From the NCBI GenBank assembly GCA_023249375.1, contig JAHFCT010000019.1:1-63058 (forward strand): 63,058 bases of DNA, read 5' to 3'. Position 1 is the stretch's first letter. Each line of letters starts with the position of its first letter. Of the stretch, positions 26,701 through 34,313 are shown one piece after another. Position numbers and translations under genes: made by a program. This DNA comes from Gemmatimonadota bacterium. Lineage in GTDB: Bacteria > Gemmatimonadota > Gemmatimonadetes > Gemmatimonadales > Gemmatimonadaceae. The notes beneath the pieces are model-generated. The model saw only the letters and a program-made list of their open reading frames with translations, was not told where the DNA came from and ran no database searches.

Positions 26701-29700
26701 TGAATCCACCCGGTTGAACTGCCATATCCGGGTGCCGACACCGTGAAGTTCACCGAGCCCGCGAGCGAATCACTGATGAAGAAGATGTACCCCTGCGTCT
26801 CGCCTTCCTTGATGGTCAGCGTGGCCAGATTCGCAATCTTCTTGAGGCGCACCTTGGCGGCCGCAGCCGGCGGGTCGAAATCACAGCCGCCGGTGTTTCC
26901 CGTCGCGCGCAAACCCGGCGACGGCACGATGTGCACGTACCCCGAGTCCGATAGCTCGAACGAGACGATCGTGCCTCCCGCCGGAGCGGGGGCGCTCAAG
27001 TTCACGCGCGTTTCAACGGTGTCGCTGTTGGCGTTGATGTACAGATAGGAGTTCTGCAGGCCGACGTTCGCCTGGTACACGTAGAGCAGCACCGTGTCCG
27101 CGCCGAGGCCCGGCGCGCTGGCAACGGCATGCGAGCTTCCTTGATAACGGCCAACCGCCGTGGCAACCGCAAAGTTGGAACCGGCGGGAATCGTCACCGT
27201 GCTCGTCGCCCAACGTGAAAGCGTGTCGAGCGTCGACAATGTGACGGTCACCGGCGACGGCGGCGCGGCATCGAGGAAGACGTTGATGGGCGTGTTGACG
27301 CCGGTGGTGACGTTCAGGTTGTCATAGCCAAGCGTGATCTTCGTCGGCGTCCCGATGCCGACGAGCGATGCCGTCGCCGAAATGTTGACGACCGTGGCGC
27401 TCGGCGCCGTAACGGCGACGGTGTTCGCACCCGCGCCGGCACCGAGCGTGAGCCGCGTGCGCGCCCGGCCGTTGTCGTCCGTGACACTGCTGGTGGCGCT
27501 CAGCGTCCCGCCGCCCGCCGTCACGGCCCACGTGACGGTGACGCCGACCGCGATGTTGCCGTAGTTGTCGGTCACGCGCACGACGAAGTCGCTGGGCAGC
27601 GTTGCTCCGGCCGAGCCCGACTGCGTGGCGCCACTGTCCACCACCGTCGAGATCTGCGTGCCGGCCGAGACATTGATCAGCACGCTTGGTGCCGCGGTGA
27701 GCGCGCCGGACCTGAACGCGAGTTCGTAAGTGCCCGCCTGCTGCAGCGCGAGCCCGCGGAAGATCGCAACGCCCTGCAGCGCAGTGACCGTGGTCAGGCC
27801 AAAGATCGCCGAGCCGGTGGGACCGCTGACGATGTTCGCCGTGACCGGCCCGGAGAACGTGCTCACCAGATTGTTGTCGACGTCGACGACGTTTACGACG
27901 ATTGAGTCCGTACTCTGGCCGGCTACCCACCGGACGGCCGGCGCCTGCTGGAACTTGAGCTGCGTCGGCGTACCCGCCGTGGCCGTGGCCGTAACCAGGA
28001 TGGGCGACCCCGTGAGTCCGGCGGACGTCACCGTCATCGTCTGAGGACCGCTGATGAGTCCGAGTGACCAGCGTACGGCGGCACGCCCGAGCACGTCGGT
28101 GTTCACCGTCGCCGCCGACACGTGGCCAGCTCCCGACGCGACCGCAAAGCCCACCGTTCGGCCGGCGACGCCGTTCCCCTGCGCGTCGGTAACAAGCGCA
28201 ACGACGGAATCAATGTCCGTTCCGCCGCGACGCGTGAGGTCGGCGCCGGCGATGACCTGCAAGCGAATGGCGGCGCCCGCCGCAATGCTGATGGCCGAAC
28301 TCGTTGCACCAGTCAGCCCTGAGAGCGAGGCGGCCAGCGTGTACCCCGCGCCGGACTTGCTGATGTTGACATCGGTAAACGTCGCGACGCCGTTGACCAC
28401 CGGTCGGGTCAGCGTACCGCCGAGTGTGGCGCCCGCCGTCCCCGAGGAAAGAGCCATCGCCACACTGCCCGAGAATGCCGTGGCCACGTTGCCAGCGGCG
28501 TCGAGGACGCTCACGGTGATCGCCGGACTCAGGGCGATGCCCGCCGTGCCCGTCGCCGGAACGGCCGTGAACGCGAGACGCGTCGCCGCGCCCGCCCGAA
28601 CCTCAAACGGAATCGAGGTCGCCGGGCTCAAGCCCGTCGCCGTGAAGACGAGCGTGTAGCCCACGCCGGGCTTGTCGATGGTCAGATCGTCGAAGACGAC
28701 GTTTCCGCCCGCCGCCACGCGCGTTCGCGTGCCGCCCAGTGTCGCGCCGCCAGGATTTGCGCCGAGCGCCACGCTCACCGATCCGACGAAACTTGCCGAC
28801 GGCAGGCCGGCCGCGTCGCGCGCCGAAACCTGCACCGAGGCGAGCCGCGTGTTCACCGTCACCGACGCCGGCTGCGTGACGATCGCAAGCGCCGAAGGCG
28901 GAAGCGCCGAGGCCGTCGCATTAATCGTCAGCGGTGAACCGGCGAGTCCGGGCGACGTCACGAGAAGACTCTGCCCACCCACGATCGGGCCGAGTGTCCA
29001 GCCGATGTTCACGTATCCGTCGGCGCTCGTCGTGGCCGACGGCGGCGTGACGACGCCACCGCCGCTCGCAACGGCAACCGTCACGGGAATGCTGCCGACA
29101 CCCACACCATCCGGTGCCGTCACACGGACGCGGATAGTCTGTGGCACATCAAGCCCGGCACCGACCGTCTGGTTGCCACCGTCAGTCAGCGCAAGATTCG
29201 TCGCCTTCAGCGAGATATCGATCCGCGCCGTGTCGGCGGGGCCCGTGAGCAACTGGGCAATGAACGTCCCGGTGCCGCGCACACTCCGCAGCACCGCGTT
29301 GGGCGCCGTGGTGTTCGGCACCGTGATGAGCGTTGGTGTTGAGGTCGAGTAGACAATCGGTGTTCCGGCAATCGGAATGCCTTTCTCGTCCACGGCGACC
29401 GCCGCGAAGCTCAGCTGGTCGCCGTTTTGGCCGCTCGTCGTCTTGGGCAGGATGTGCACACCCACGGCGGTCGACCCAACGCCGGTGTATTGCAGCGGGA
29501 TCTGCACCGGCGGCGGCGCGGTCGCACCCGGCGCCGCTGGCGCGACCGTCACGTTGAACGGGCCACCCTTGAACACCGTGTCGCCGGCGGCATTGACGTA
29601 GCCCATGCTCACCGAAAGCGGGACGCCCGCGGCCGGTGCGTTGGCCGGCAACGGCACGTTGAGACTCAGCGAGACTTCATCGACACCCGGCGGAAAGAAC

Positions 29701-29954
29701 ACGACGGTGTCGATCGCAATCGATCCATCCTCGCGGCGCAGCACGATGTGCACGCGCTCGAACGCCACCGATGATTCGGCCGAAACCCCGTTGGCCAACG
29801 CCGGGAATCTGGGCTCCACCTGGAACATGCCGTGGCGGAACGCACTCACGCCGCCAGATGGCGCCGTGACCTCGCGACCGCAGCTCAGCAGGGAAAGCGC
29901 GAAGACGCCAAAACCGATGGCGACCACGCGCAACGGCGCACGTGTCTTGGACAT
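23712..29954 (-). CDS. Giant Ig-like surface lipoprotein with Tyr-marked tandem repeats (about 2080 aa)
   Basis: Starts MSKTRAPLRVV with a hydrophobic stretch and lipobox LLSC before GRE, hence a lipoprotein; the longer frame upstream lacks a signal and is discarded. The shared N-terminal domain (~25-135) and Ig-like modules up to ~870 parallel the giant protein at 15780. The second half is different: roughly a dozen ~90-100-residue beta-sandwich-like repeats in which an N-P/S-P-x-V-V segment is followed by I-P-A-G or I-x-x-G/D, then a Tyr cluster (DNYYAQAYF, GQYYNYGYL, NEYYSPTIY, DEYYTSSPM, AGYYYRYF), then G-x-x-x-L-x-x-S-A-P-G-Y/H and a D-T-L/V-x-V-x-V strand. No enzyme domain. Coupled to the DUF3761 gene. 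Probable adhesin or surface-layer stalk. Confidence 0.85.
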   Translation of the reverse strand: MSKTRAPLRVVAIGFGVFALSLLSCGREVTAPSGGVSAFRHGMFQVEPRFPALANGVSAESSVAFERVHIVLRREDGSIAIDTVVFFPPGVDEVSLSLNVPLPANAPAAGVPLSVSMGYVNAAGDTVFKGGPFNVTVAPAAPGATAPPPVQIPLQYTGVGSTAVGVHILPKTTSGQNGDQLSFAAVAVDEKGIPIAGTPIVYSTSTPTLITVPNTTAPNAVLRSVRGTGTFIAQLLTGPADTARIDISLKATNLALTDGGNQTVGAGLDVPQTIRVRVTAPDGVGVGSIPVTVAVASGGGVVTPPSATTSADGYVNIGWTLGPIVGGQSLLVTSPGLAGSPLTINATASALPPSALAIVTQPASVTVNTRLASVQVSARDAAGLPSASFVGSVSVALGANPGGATLGGTRTRVAAGGNVVFDDLTIDKPGVGYTLVFTATGLSPATSIPFEVRAGAATRLAFTAVPATGTAGIALSPAITVSVLDAAGNVATAFSGSVAMALSSGTAGATLGGTLTRPVVNGVATFTDVNISKSGAGYTLAASLSGLTGATSSAISIAAGAAIRLQVIAGADLTRRGGTDIDSVVALVTDAQGNGVAGRTVGFAVASGAGHVSAATVNTDVLGRAAVRWSLGLISGPQTMTVTSAGLTGSPILVTATATAGTPTQLKFQQAPAVRWVAGQSTDSIVVNVVDVDNNLVSTFSGPVTANIVSGPTGSAIFGLTTVTALQGVAIFRGLALQQAGTYELAFRSGALTAAPSVLINVSAGTQISTVVDSGATQSGSAGATLPSDFVVRVTDNYGNIAVGVTVTWAVTAGGGTLSATSSVTDDNGRARTRLTLGAGAGANTVAVTAPSATVVNISATASLVGIGTPTKITLGYDNLNVTTGVNTPINVFLDAAPPSPVTVTLSTLDTLSRWATSTVTIPAGSNFAVATAVGRYQGSSHAVASAPGLGADTVLLYVYQANVGLQNSYLYINANSDTVETRVNLSAPAPAGGTIVSFELSDSGYVHIVPSPGLRATGNTGGCDFDPPAAAAKVRLKKIANLATLTIKEGETQGYIFFISDSLAGSVNFTVSAPGYGSSTGWIQVYARDLNLGSSVTTSLGQKETVWLGRGAYAQLPLTVNLVSLNPAIATVPATALITQGNSSGNFSVVGTGVGSTSVIASAPGWTPDTMLVDIHPSTIRVSCCTAISMKLGSATPGSVYVYADDSITTGYSGYRATPLVVSASSSNPAVVVPAQATVIIPTDNYYAQAYFNALGAGSAYLRYTDPGHGIDSVLVIVDGTLQTVNWTGTTTVGAGQYLQPYFYLSGSSTPQKSATSLALASVNSAVAAVDGTAIVGANQYSSDTFRVYGQTPGTANIDWSGAGYSSGTAPVTVTTPQLTYAGPYYTLYKGGSTQYFAAYVRDSLYNTHYRTSDLTVTITSADTTKVKPTSATMTIYQGQYYNYGYLNPIDTGSTTIMLSAPGHTPVSFGVTVYLPSGGAPPDTTPRINIANSLITIGNRQYTTFSAYRSGNQPATRLSIRKLGAATVLSDTAWNLAVNEYYSPTIYVSGVNRGTDTLIFTAPGHVSDTLLVRVTTPQITAYVSGESSTLLQNYPYGEVYFYLTDSLGNSHNSTDTVRVTVTSSSPGVASALSPSLILYPDEYYTSSPMQLTGPGSAKFILTDDAGRYRPDTSNAVTVLQPQLHFPYYSNPLRLGMRQRTDSEEQYVYTDYSVLVPTWVRLNRSTTALVSMPDSVLIPAGGNYAYYETTALDTVGGLEVTAAAPGYASVTGGITVSRPTFYANYDNMYTGDGGRQFEVVAVESDGYNSRLITEDVRVMLSSSAPGIVGIDSAAVTIPAGSSSNWSASTLPISIGRATITASDARTGFRAYAPGFTNIQVSQSQLYPNNDVLRLGIGQRTNFYTSVSFYPQVPLPYSIIGVGGHTSMTGTLADTIPAGYYYRYFQITGVSAGSDTLTLSAPSILSGRLIIDVSEGVFGISSVPTSMKVGSTASLYVYLQTPDRNYGYSAGNTTIGVVGSNVDVLDNSGAGTGSPISSVVVADGGSYAPVTLVAGATPGTATFTISGTGYQQRIFTIQIVP

Positions 29955-30208
29955 GAGGGCGAATCGGTTTGAGCCAGACAACGGGGACACGGGGTCCCCC
30001 GGAATGACCGACAGATCGGGACGAAGCGTCCCGAGAGTGCTCGATACTGCGCCGCGGTGGCGGGAACCGCCAGTCCGCAAGAACAATACTGGACGTTCTA
30101 TAACCTATGACGCTAGCGCGATCCGCCAGTGATGCCCGTCACAGCACCGCACCAATCGCTCAGTGCACGACGGACCGATTACCTTCCGAGAGCCTCGCCG
30201 TGCTCCCG

Positions 30209-30928
30209 ATGACCACCCGAAAACCCCTGCTGATCCCGATCATGCTGACCCTGGCGTTCGCCGGAGTCTGCGGTCGGCTTGGCGTCTGGCAACTGCGGCG
30301 GCTGGAAGAGCGTCGGAGCTGGAACTCGCATCTCGACCAGCGCCTTGCCGCCGCCCCGTCCGCGGTCACTTTGCTGCCACCCGATACGTCGAGCGGCCAT
30401 TACCGCCGGGTAATAGCTCGGGGAACGTATGATTACGCGGGCCAGGTGTCGCTGGCCGGCCGCAGTTCCCTGGGCTCGCCCGGTGTGCACCTGTTCACGC
30501 CGCTCCGGCTGGCGGACGGCGCCCTCGTCATCGTCAACCGCGGATGGGTCTACGCTCCCGACGCGATGACGGTGGATGCCGCAAGATGGCGGGAACACGA
30601 CGGCGATCCGGTGACGGTCCTCGGGTACGCGGACACATGGACCGGACGCGAGACCGCACCAGTGTCCAACGGCCGGCACATCGTGCGCGAACTGGATTCT
30701 GCGGCGGTGGCACGACTCGTCGGCGCGCCGATCCTGCCGTACTACATCGTCCAGACGTCAGACAGCGCTTCGGGCCCCGACCGTCCCGTGCGACTCGGCG
30801 AACCCGTCCTCGACGATGGTTCGCACCGCAGCTACGCCATCCAGTGGTTCTCGTTCGCGCTCATCGCGGTCGTCGGCGGCGCACTGCTGGTGCGCGAGGA
30901 ACTCGTCAGGCGACGCGCGTCCGCTTGA
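30209..30928 (+). CDS. SURF1-family protein (cytochrome c oxidase assembly)
   Basis: 239 aa with the SURF1 plan: an N-terminal membrane helix leading into G-x-W-Q-L-R-R-L-E-E, a soluble periplasmic domain with Y-R-R-V-x-A-x-G-x-Y-D, R-G-W-V-Y-A-P, and a C-terminal membrane helix preceded by H-R-S-Y-A-I-Q-W-F-S-F-A, the family's second signature. SURF1 proteins aid haem-copper oxidase assembly at the membrane. No cox genes are nearby. Start ATG 30209; a GTG at 30200 in the same frame is possible. Its last 23 bp overlap the convergent EamA gene. Confidence 0.87.
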   Translation: MTTRKPLLIPIMLTLAFAGVCGRLGVWQLRRLEERRSWNSHLDQRLAAAPSAVTLLPPDTSSGHYRRVIARGTYDYAGQVSLAGRSSLGSPGVHLFTPLRLADGALVIVNRGWVYAPDAMTVDAARWREHDGDPVTVLGYADTWTGRETAPVSNGRHIVRELDSAAVARLVGAPILPYYIVQTSDSASGPDRPVRLGEPVLDDGSHRSYAIQWFSFALIAVVGGALLVREELVRRRASA

Positions 30929-31811
30929 ACTGCAGCACGACCACCGCGGCCACAATGGCCGCTCCGCCGGCGAGCGTGCGCAGCGTCAGCGGCTGGCCGA
31001 GTACCGCGGCGCCGAGCAGCGCGGTGAGGAATGGCTCGACCGTCGAAATGATCGCCGTGCGCACGGGCCCAAGGCGCATCAGCCCCATCAGGAAGAAGAC
31101 CGACGGCAGCACCGTGCTCCACAGCGTGAGCGCGATGATCGCGACCCACGCGCTCGAGGGCATCGCAAACTGGAACGAGCGATCACTGGCCGAGAGCACG
31201 AGAAAGCAGACCGCCGCTCCGATCTTGGAATACGCCGACGTCACCGCCACCGGCCAGTCCTTCTGCATCCACTGCATCGCGGGAATGAGCAACCCGTACA
31301 GCAGCGCCGCGCCGAGCGCGTAGATGATTCCGCGCGATGCGCTGCCGCTCATCGCCGGCGTGCCCACCATCACCGCCGTGCCGCCGAATGAAAGCGCCAA
31401 GGCCATCGCGCGCCTTGCGTCGAGCTTCTCCGAGCCGCGCAGCGCCTGCACCAGCGTCACCCACACGGGATAGGTGTAGAACAGAAACGCCAGCGTGGCG
31501 GCCGTGATGTACGCCAGCGAGGAGAGCGCGCAGTAGACCATCAGCGCCTGGCCGCCGCCGCCGACGACCATCCACAGCAGCGCTTCATTCGGCCGCATGC
31601 GCCGCGACGGTCCTCGCACGCCCACCCACGTGACGAGCACCAGCGCGGACAGCACGTATCGCCACGTCAGCACCGTCGAGAGCGACAGCCCGCTGCGCAT
31701 CGCGACGCTCGTGAGAATCGACACCGCGGCAAAGCCGCTGGCCGCCAGCAGCGTCAGGCCGGCGCCGATGCGCGCCTCGCGGTCGAACCCGCTCATGCCC
31801 GGCGCGGTCAT
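30906..31811 (-). CDS. EamA-family (DMT superfamily) transporter
   Basis: 301 aa with ten hydrophobic segments in two EamA repeats. Each repeat shows a W-R-Y-x-L-S/A-type first half and a terminal R-x-x-G-P-V-R-T-A-I-I-S-T-V-E-P-F signature (second repeat, ~240-260). Such proteins export or import small metabolites; the substrate cannot be read from sequence. Its ATG overlaps the stop of the paralogue upstream (ATGA at 31808-31811), and the 3' end overlaps SURF1 by 23 bp. The two EamA genes are tandem paralogues and may form a heterodimer or reflect a recent duplication. Confidence 0.88.
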   Translation of the reverse strand: MTAPGMSGFDREARIGAGLTLLAASGFAAVSILTSVAMRSGLSLSTVLTWRYVLSALVLVTWVGVRGPSRRMRPNEALLWMVVGGGGQALMVYCALSSLAYITAATLAFLFYTYPVWVTLVQALRGSEKLDARRAMALALSFGGTAVMVGTPAMSGSASRGIIYALGAALLYGLLIPAMQWMQKDWPVAVTSAYSKIGAAVCFLVLSASDRSFQFAMPSSAWVAIIALTLWSTVLPSVFFLMGLMRLGPVRTAIISTVEPFLTALLGAAVLGQPLTLRTLAGGAAIVAAVVVLQFKRTRVA

Positions 31812-32695
31812 GAGGTGGCCGGCTGGTGTTGGAGGAGCAGCACGGCCGCCGCGATCATCACGCCGCCCAGCAGCGTGCCGGGCCCCACGCGCTGGCCCAG
31901 CACCAGCGCGCCGAGGAGCGTCGTGTAGAACGGTTCGATGGTGGAGATGATCGCCGTGCGCACGGGGCCCAGCACGGCGAGTCCGTTGAGAAACGCGATG
32001 AACGTGATCACCGTCGATCCAAGGGCGAGCGCCACGATCACGGCCCACGCCGCCGAGGGCATGTCGGCGTGCAGCGTGCCGCGCCAGGCGGCGATGATCG
32101 CGAAGACAATTCCCGCGCCGGCAATGACGAGCGCCGATGCCGCGGACGCCGACAGCGGTCCGCGCATCCAGTGCAGCAGCGGGATGTAGGCCGCGTAGAT
32201 GAACGCCGCGCCCAGCGCGCAGGCCACGCCGGCCGCCGGCAGCGCGGACGCGCGCGGGGCGCCAATGATCACGCCAAGGCCGCCGAGGGCGAGCGCCAGC
32301 GCGATCGTCTTGCGCACGCCCACGCGCTCAAGCCCGCGCATTACCGACAGCAGAGCCACCCACGCCGGAAACGTGTAGAAGAGAAAGCTGAGCGTCGCGA
32401 CGTCGAGCCAGCGCAGCGCGGACAGCGAGATGCCGCTGATGGCCACCTGGCCAGCGCCGCCGGCGGCGAGCAACGCGAGCGCGCGCGGCCGTGTCACCGC
32501 CTGCATTCCCGCACCGGCGATCAGCAGCAGGAACGGCGCCGCCAGCGTGTAACGCCAGGCCATCGCGTTGGCGAGCGTGAGTCCGTGCCGCTGCCCGATC
32601 ACCATCAGCACGCTGATGGATCCAAAGCCGCAGGCGGCGAGCGCCACGAGCAGCGTGGCGCGCCACGTCGTCCCGCGCAGGGCGCTCGTGCTCAC
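31808..32695 (-). CDS. EamA-family (DMT superfamily) transporter, paralogue
   Basis: 295 aa, ten predicted membrane helices in two EamA repeats, closely similar to the next gene (shared W-R-Y, T-L-x-F-L-F-Y-T-x-P and G-P-V-R-T-A-I-I-S-T-I-E-P-F). The start lies 4 bp after the mgtE stop and its stop overlaps the next start, so mgtE and both transporters look like one operon on the minus strand. Substrate unknown. Confidence 0.88.
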   Translation of the reverse strand: MSTSALRGTTWRATLLVALAACGFGSISVLMVIGQRHGLTLANAMAWRYTLAAPFLLLIAGAGMQAVTRPRALALLAAGGAGQVAISGISLSALRWLDVATLSFLFYTFPAWVALLSVMRGLERVGVRKTIALALALGGLGVIIGAPRASALPAAGVACALGAAFIYAAYIPLLHWMRGPLSASAASALVIAGAGIVFAIIAAWRGTLHADMPSAAWAVIVALALGSTVITFIAFLNGLAVLGPVRTAIISTIEPFYTTLLGALVLGQRVGPGTLLGGVMIAAAVLLLQHQPATS

Positions 32696-32699
32696 GTCA

Positions 32700-34148
32700 T
32701 CACAGCAGCGTGCCGCGGAGGATGACCAGCGCGACGGTGAAGTAGATGACCAGGCCGGTCACGTCGACGAGCGTGGCGACAAACGGCGCCGAGGCGCTCG
32801 CCGGATCAAATCCGGCGCGCCGCAGCACGAACGGAAGCATGGAGCCGGCGAGCGTGCCGAACGTCACGACGCCGATGAGCGTCACGAAGACGGTGATGGC
32901 GATGAGCGTATAGTTCGGGCCGTAGTCGTAGCCGATCAGCAAGCTGCCGAGGTGCACGTTCTTGCCGGCGAGCGCCTGCCAGGCGAGCACCCGCAAGGCG
33001 CCGATCGTGCCGAGAATGCCGCCCAGCGCAAGACCCGACGACAGTTCGCGGATCGCGACGCGCCACCAATCGGCGAGCGTCGCCTCGCCAAGCGCGAGCG
33101 ACCGGATGATGAGCGACGTCGCCTGCGATCCGGAGTTGCCGCCGGAACTGATGATCAGCGGCACGAACAGCATCAGCACGGTGGCGCGCTGCAATTCGCT
33201 CTCGAAATAGCCCATCGCGCTCGCGGTGAACATCTCGCCGACGAAAAGCACCGCGAGCCAGCCGGCGCGCTTCTTGAGCAGGGCGAGGAACCCCGTTTGC
33301 ATGTACGGCTCATCGAGGGCTTGCATGCCGCCCAGCTTCTGGACGTCCTCCGTCTGCTCTTCTTCGATCGCGTCAATGACGTCGTCCACGGTGACCGCGC
33401 CGAGCAATCGCCCGTGTTCGTCCACCACCGGGACGGCGACGAGGTCGTACTCGACGGTCATCCGCGCCACTTCCTCACGGTCGGCCGTGGCGACGACGCG
33501 CTGCACGTCGGTCCACGCGACGTCCTGGATGCGTGCGCCTTCCGCCGCGGCGAGCAGTTCGCGCAGCGACATCACGCCGGCGAGTTCACCCGCCGCGTTC
33601 AGGACGTAAATCGTATTCATCGCCTCGCGGCGGCCGCCGCGTGCGATCGCGCGCACCTGCGACAGCGCAGACTCCACCGTGTCAGTCTCGAGCACCGAAA
33701 CCACTTCGGTGGTCATCAGGCCGCCGGCGGTGTCGGCTTCGAACTCGAGCAGGCGCCGAGTCTCGCGCCGCGTCGCCTCGGGGATCGCGCCGAGAATGTC
33801 CTCGGCGGTGTCCTCGTCCACTTCCTCGAGCACGTCGGCGCGCTCGTCGGGATCCATCTGCGCCACGAGCGGCGCGGCCTGCTCGGTGGTCATCCCCTCG
33901 AGCAGCGCGGTGCGGATCTCTTCGTCGAGATACTCGAGCACGTCGGCGGCGCGTTCGGGCGACAGCGCGGCGAGGAACGCGGGCAGCGACGCGCGCGGCA
34001 TCGCCTCGGCCACATCGGCAAGGTCGGCCGGATGCAGCTCCGCCGTCTCGGCCGCGACGGAGCCCGGCGAAGATTCGAGCAATTCAAGGATGTCGGGCGC
34101 GAGCAGCGCGGCGAGATCCTCGGCGTCGGGTTTCTGCTGTGGCGTCAT
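32700..34148 (-). CDS. mgtE: MgtE magnesium transporter
   Basis: 482 aa. The cytoplasmic N domain (~20-125) has the helical M-D-P-D-E-R-A-D-V-L-E/E-D-I-L-G-A-I-P pattern. A CBS pair follows (~130-255; G-G-L-M-T-T-E-V-V-S-V and V-P-V-V-D-E-H-G-R-L-L-G), then five membrane helices with the family motif P-L-I-I-S-S-G-G-N-S-G-S-Q and the pore segment D-P-A-S-A-S-A-P-F-V-A-T-L-V-D-V-T-G. MgtE is a Mg2+-gated channel-like transporter in the inner membrane, closed by Mg2+ binding to the N and CBS domains. Start MTPQQKP chosen because the upstream extension has no domain. First gene of the operon with two EamA transporters. Confidence 0.94.
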   Translation of the reverse strand: MTPQQKPDAEDLAALLAPDILELLESSPGSVAAETAELHPADLADVAEAMPRASLPAFLAALSPERAADVLEYLDEEIRTALLEGMTTEQAAPLVAQMDPDERADVLEEVDEDTAEDILGAIPEATRRETRRLLEFEADTAGGLMTTEVVSVLETDTVESALSQVRAIARGGRREAMNTIYVLNAAGELAGVMSLRELLAAAEGARIQDVAWTDVQRVVATADREEVARMTVEYDLVAVPVVDEHGRLLGAVTVDDVIDAIEEEQTEDVQKLGGMQALDEPYMQTGFLALLKKRAGWLAVLFVGEMFTASAMGYFESELQRATVLMLFVPLIISSGGNSGSQATSLIIRSLALGEATLADWWRVAIRELSSGLALGGILGTIGALRVLAWQALAGKNVHLGSLLIGYDYGPNYTLIAITVFVTLIGVVTFGTLAGSMLPFVLRRAGFDPASASAPFVATLVDVTGLVIYFTVALVILRGTLL

Positions 34149-34313
34149 AGGGGACCCGTGTGGGCTCGGGATCGCGGAATGTCGGGCGACGTGGCGGCAA
34201 GGTACCGGGCAAACCATCCCCCCTGCAACCCTTTGCGCGAACGCGCTGTCGAAACAGGTGACCCGGCGCGCACGTACAGCCGGACATCGCCTCCCGCCCC
34301 GAACCCGCTTGTC

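Noticed and set aside
32568-34313. Upstream extension of the DUF5916 frame (to 32568)
   Set aside because: It runs antisense through mgtE and has no domain; the ATG at 34314 begins a signal peptide.
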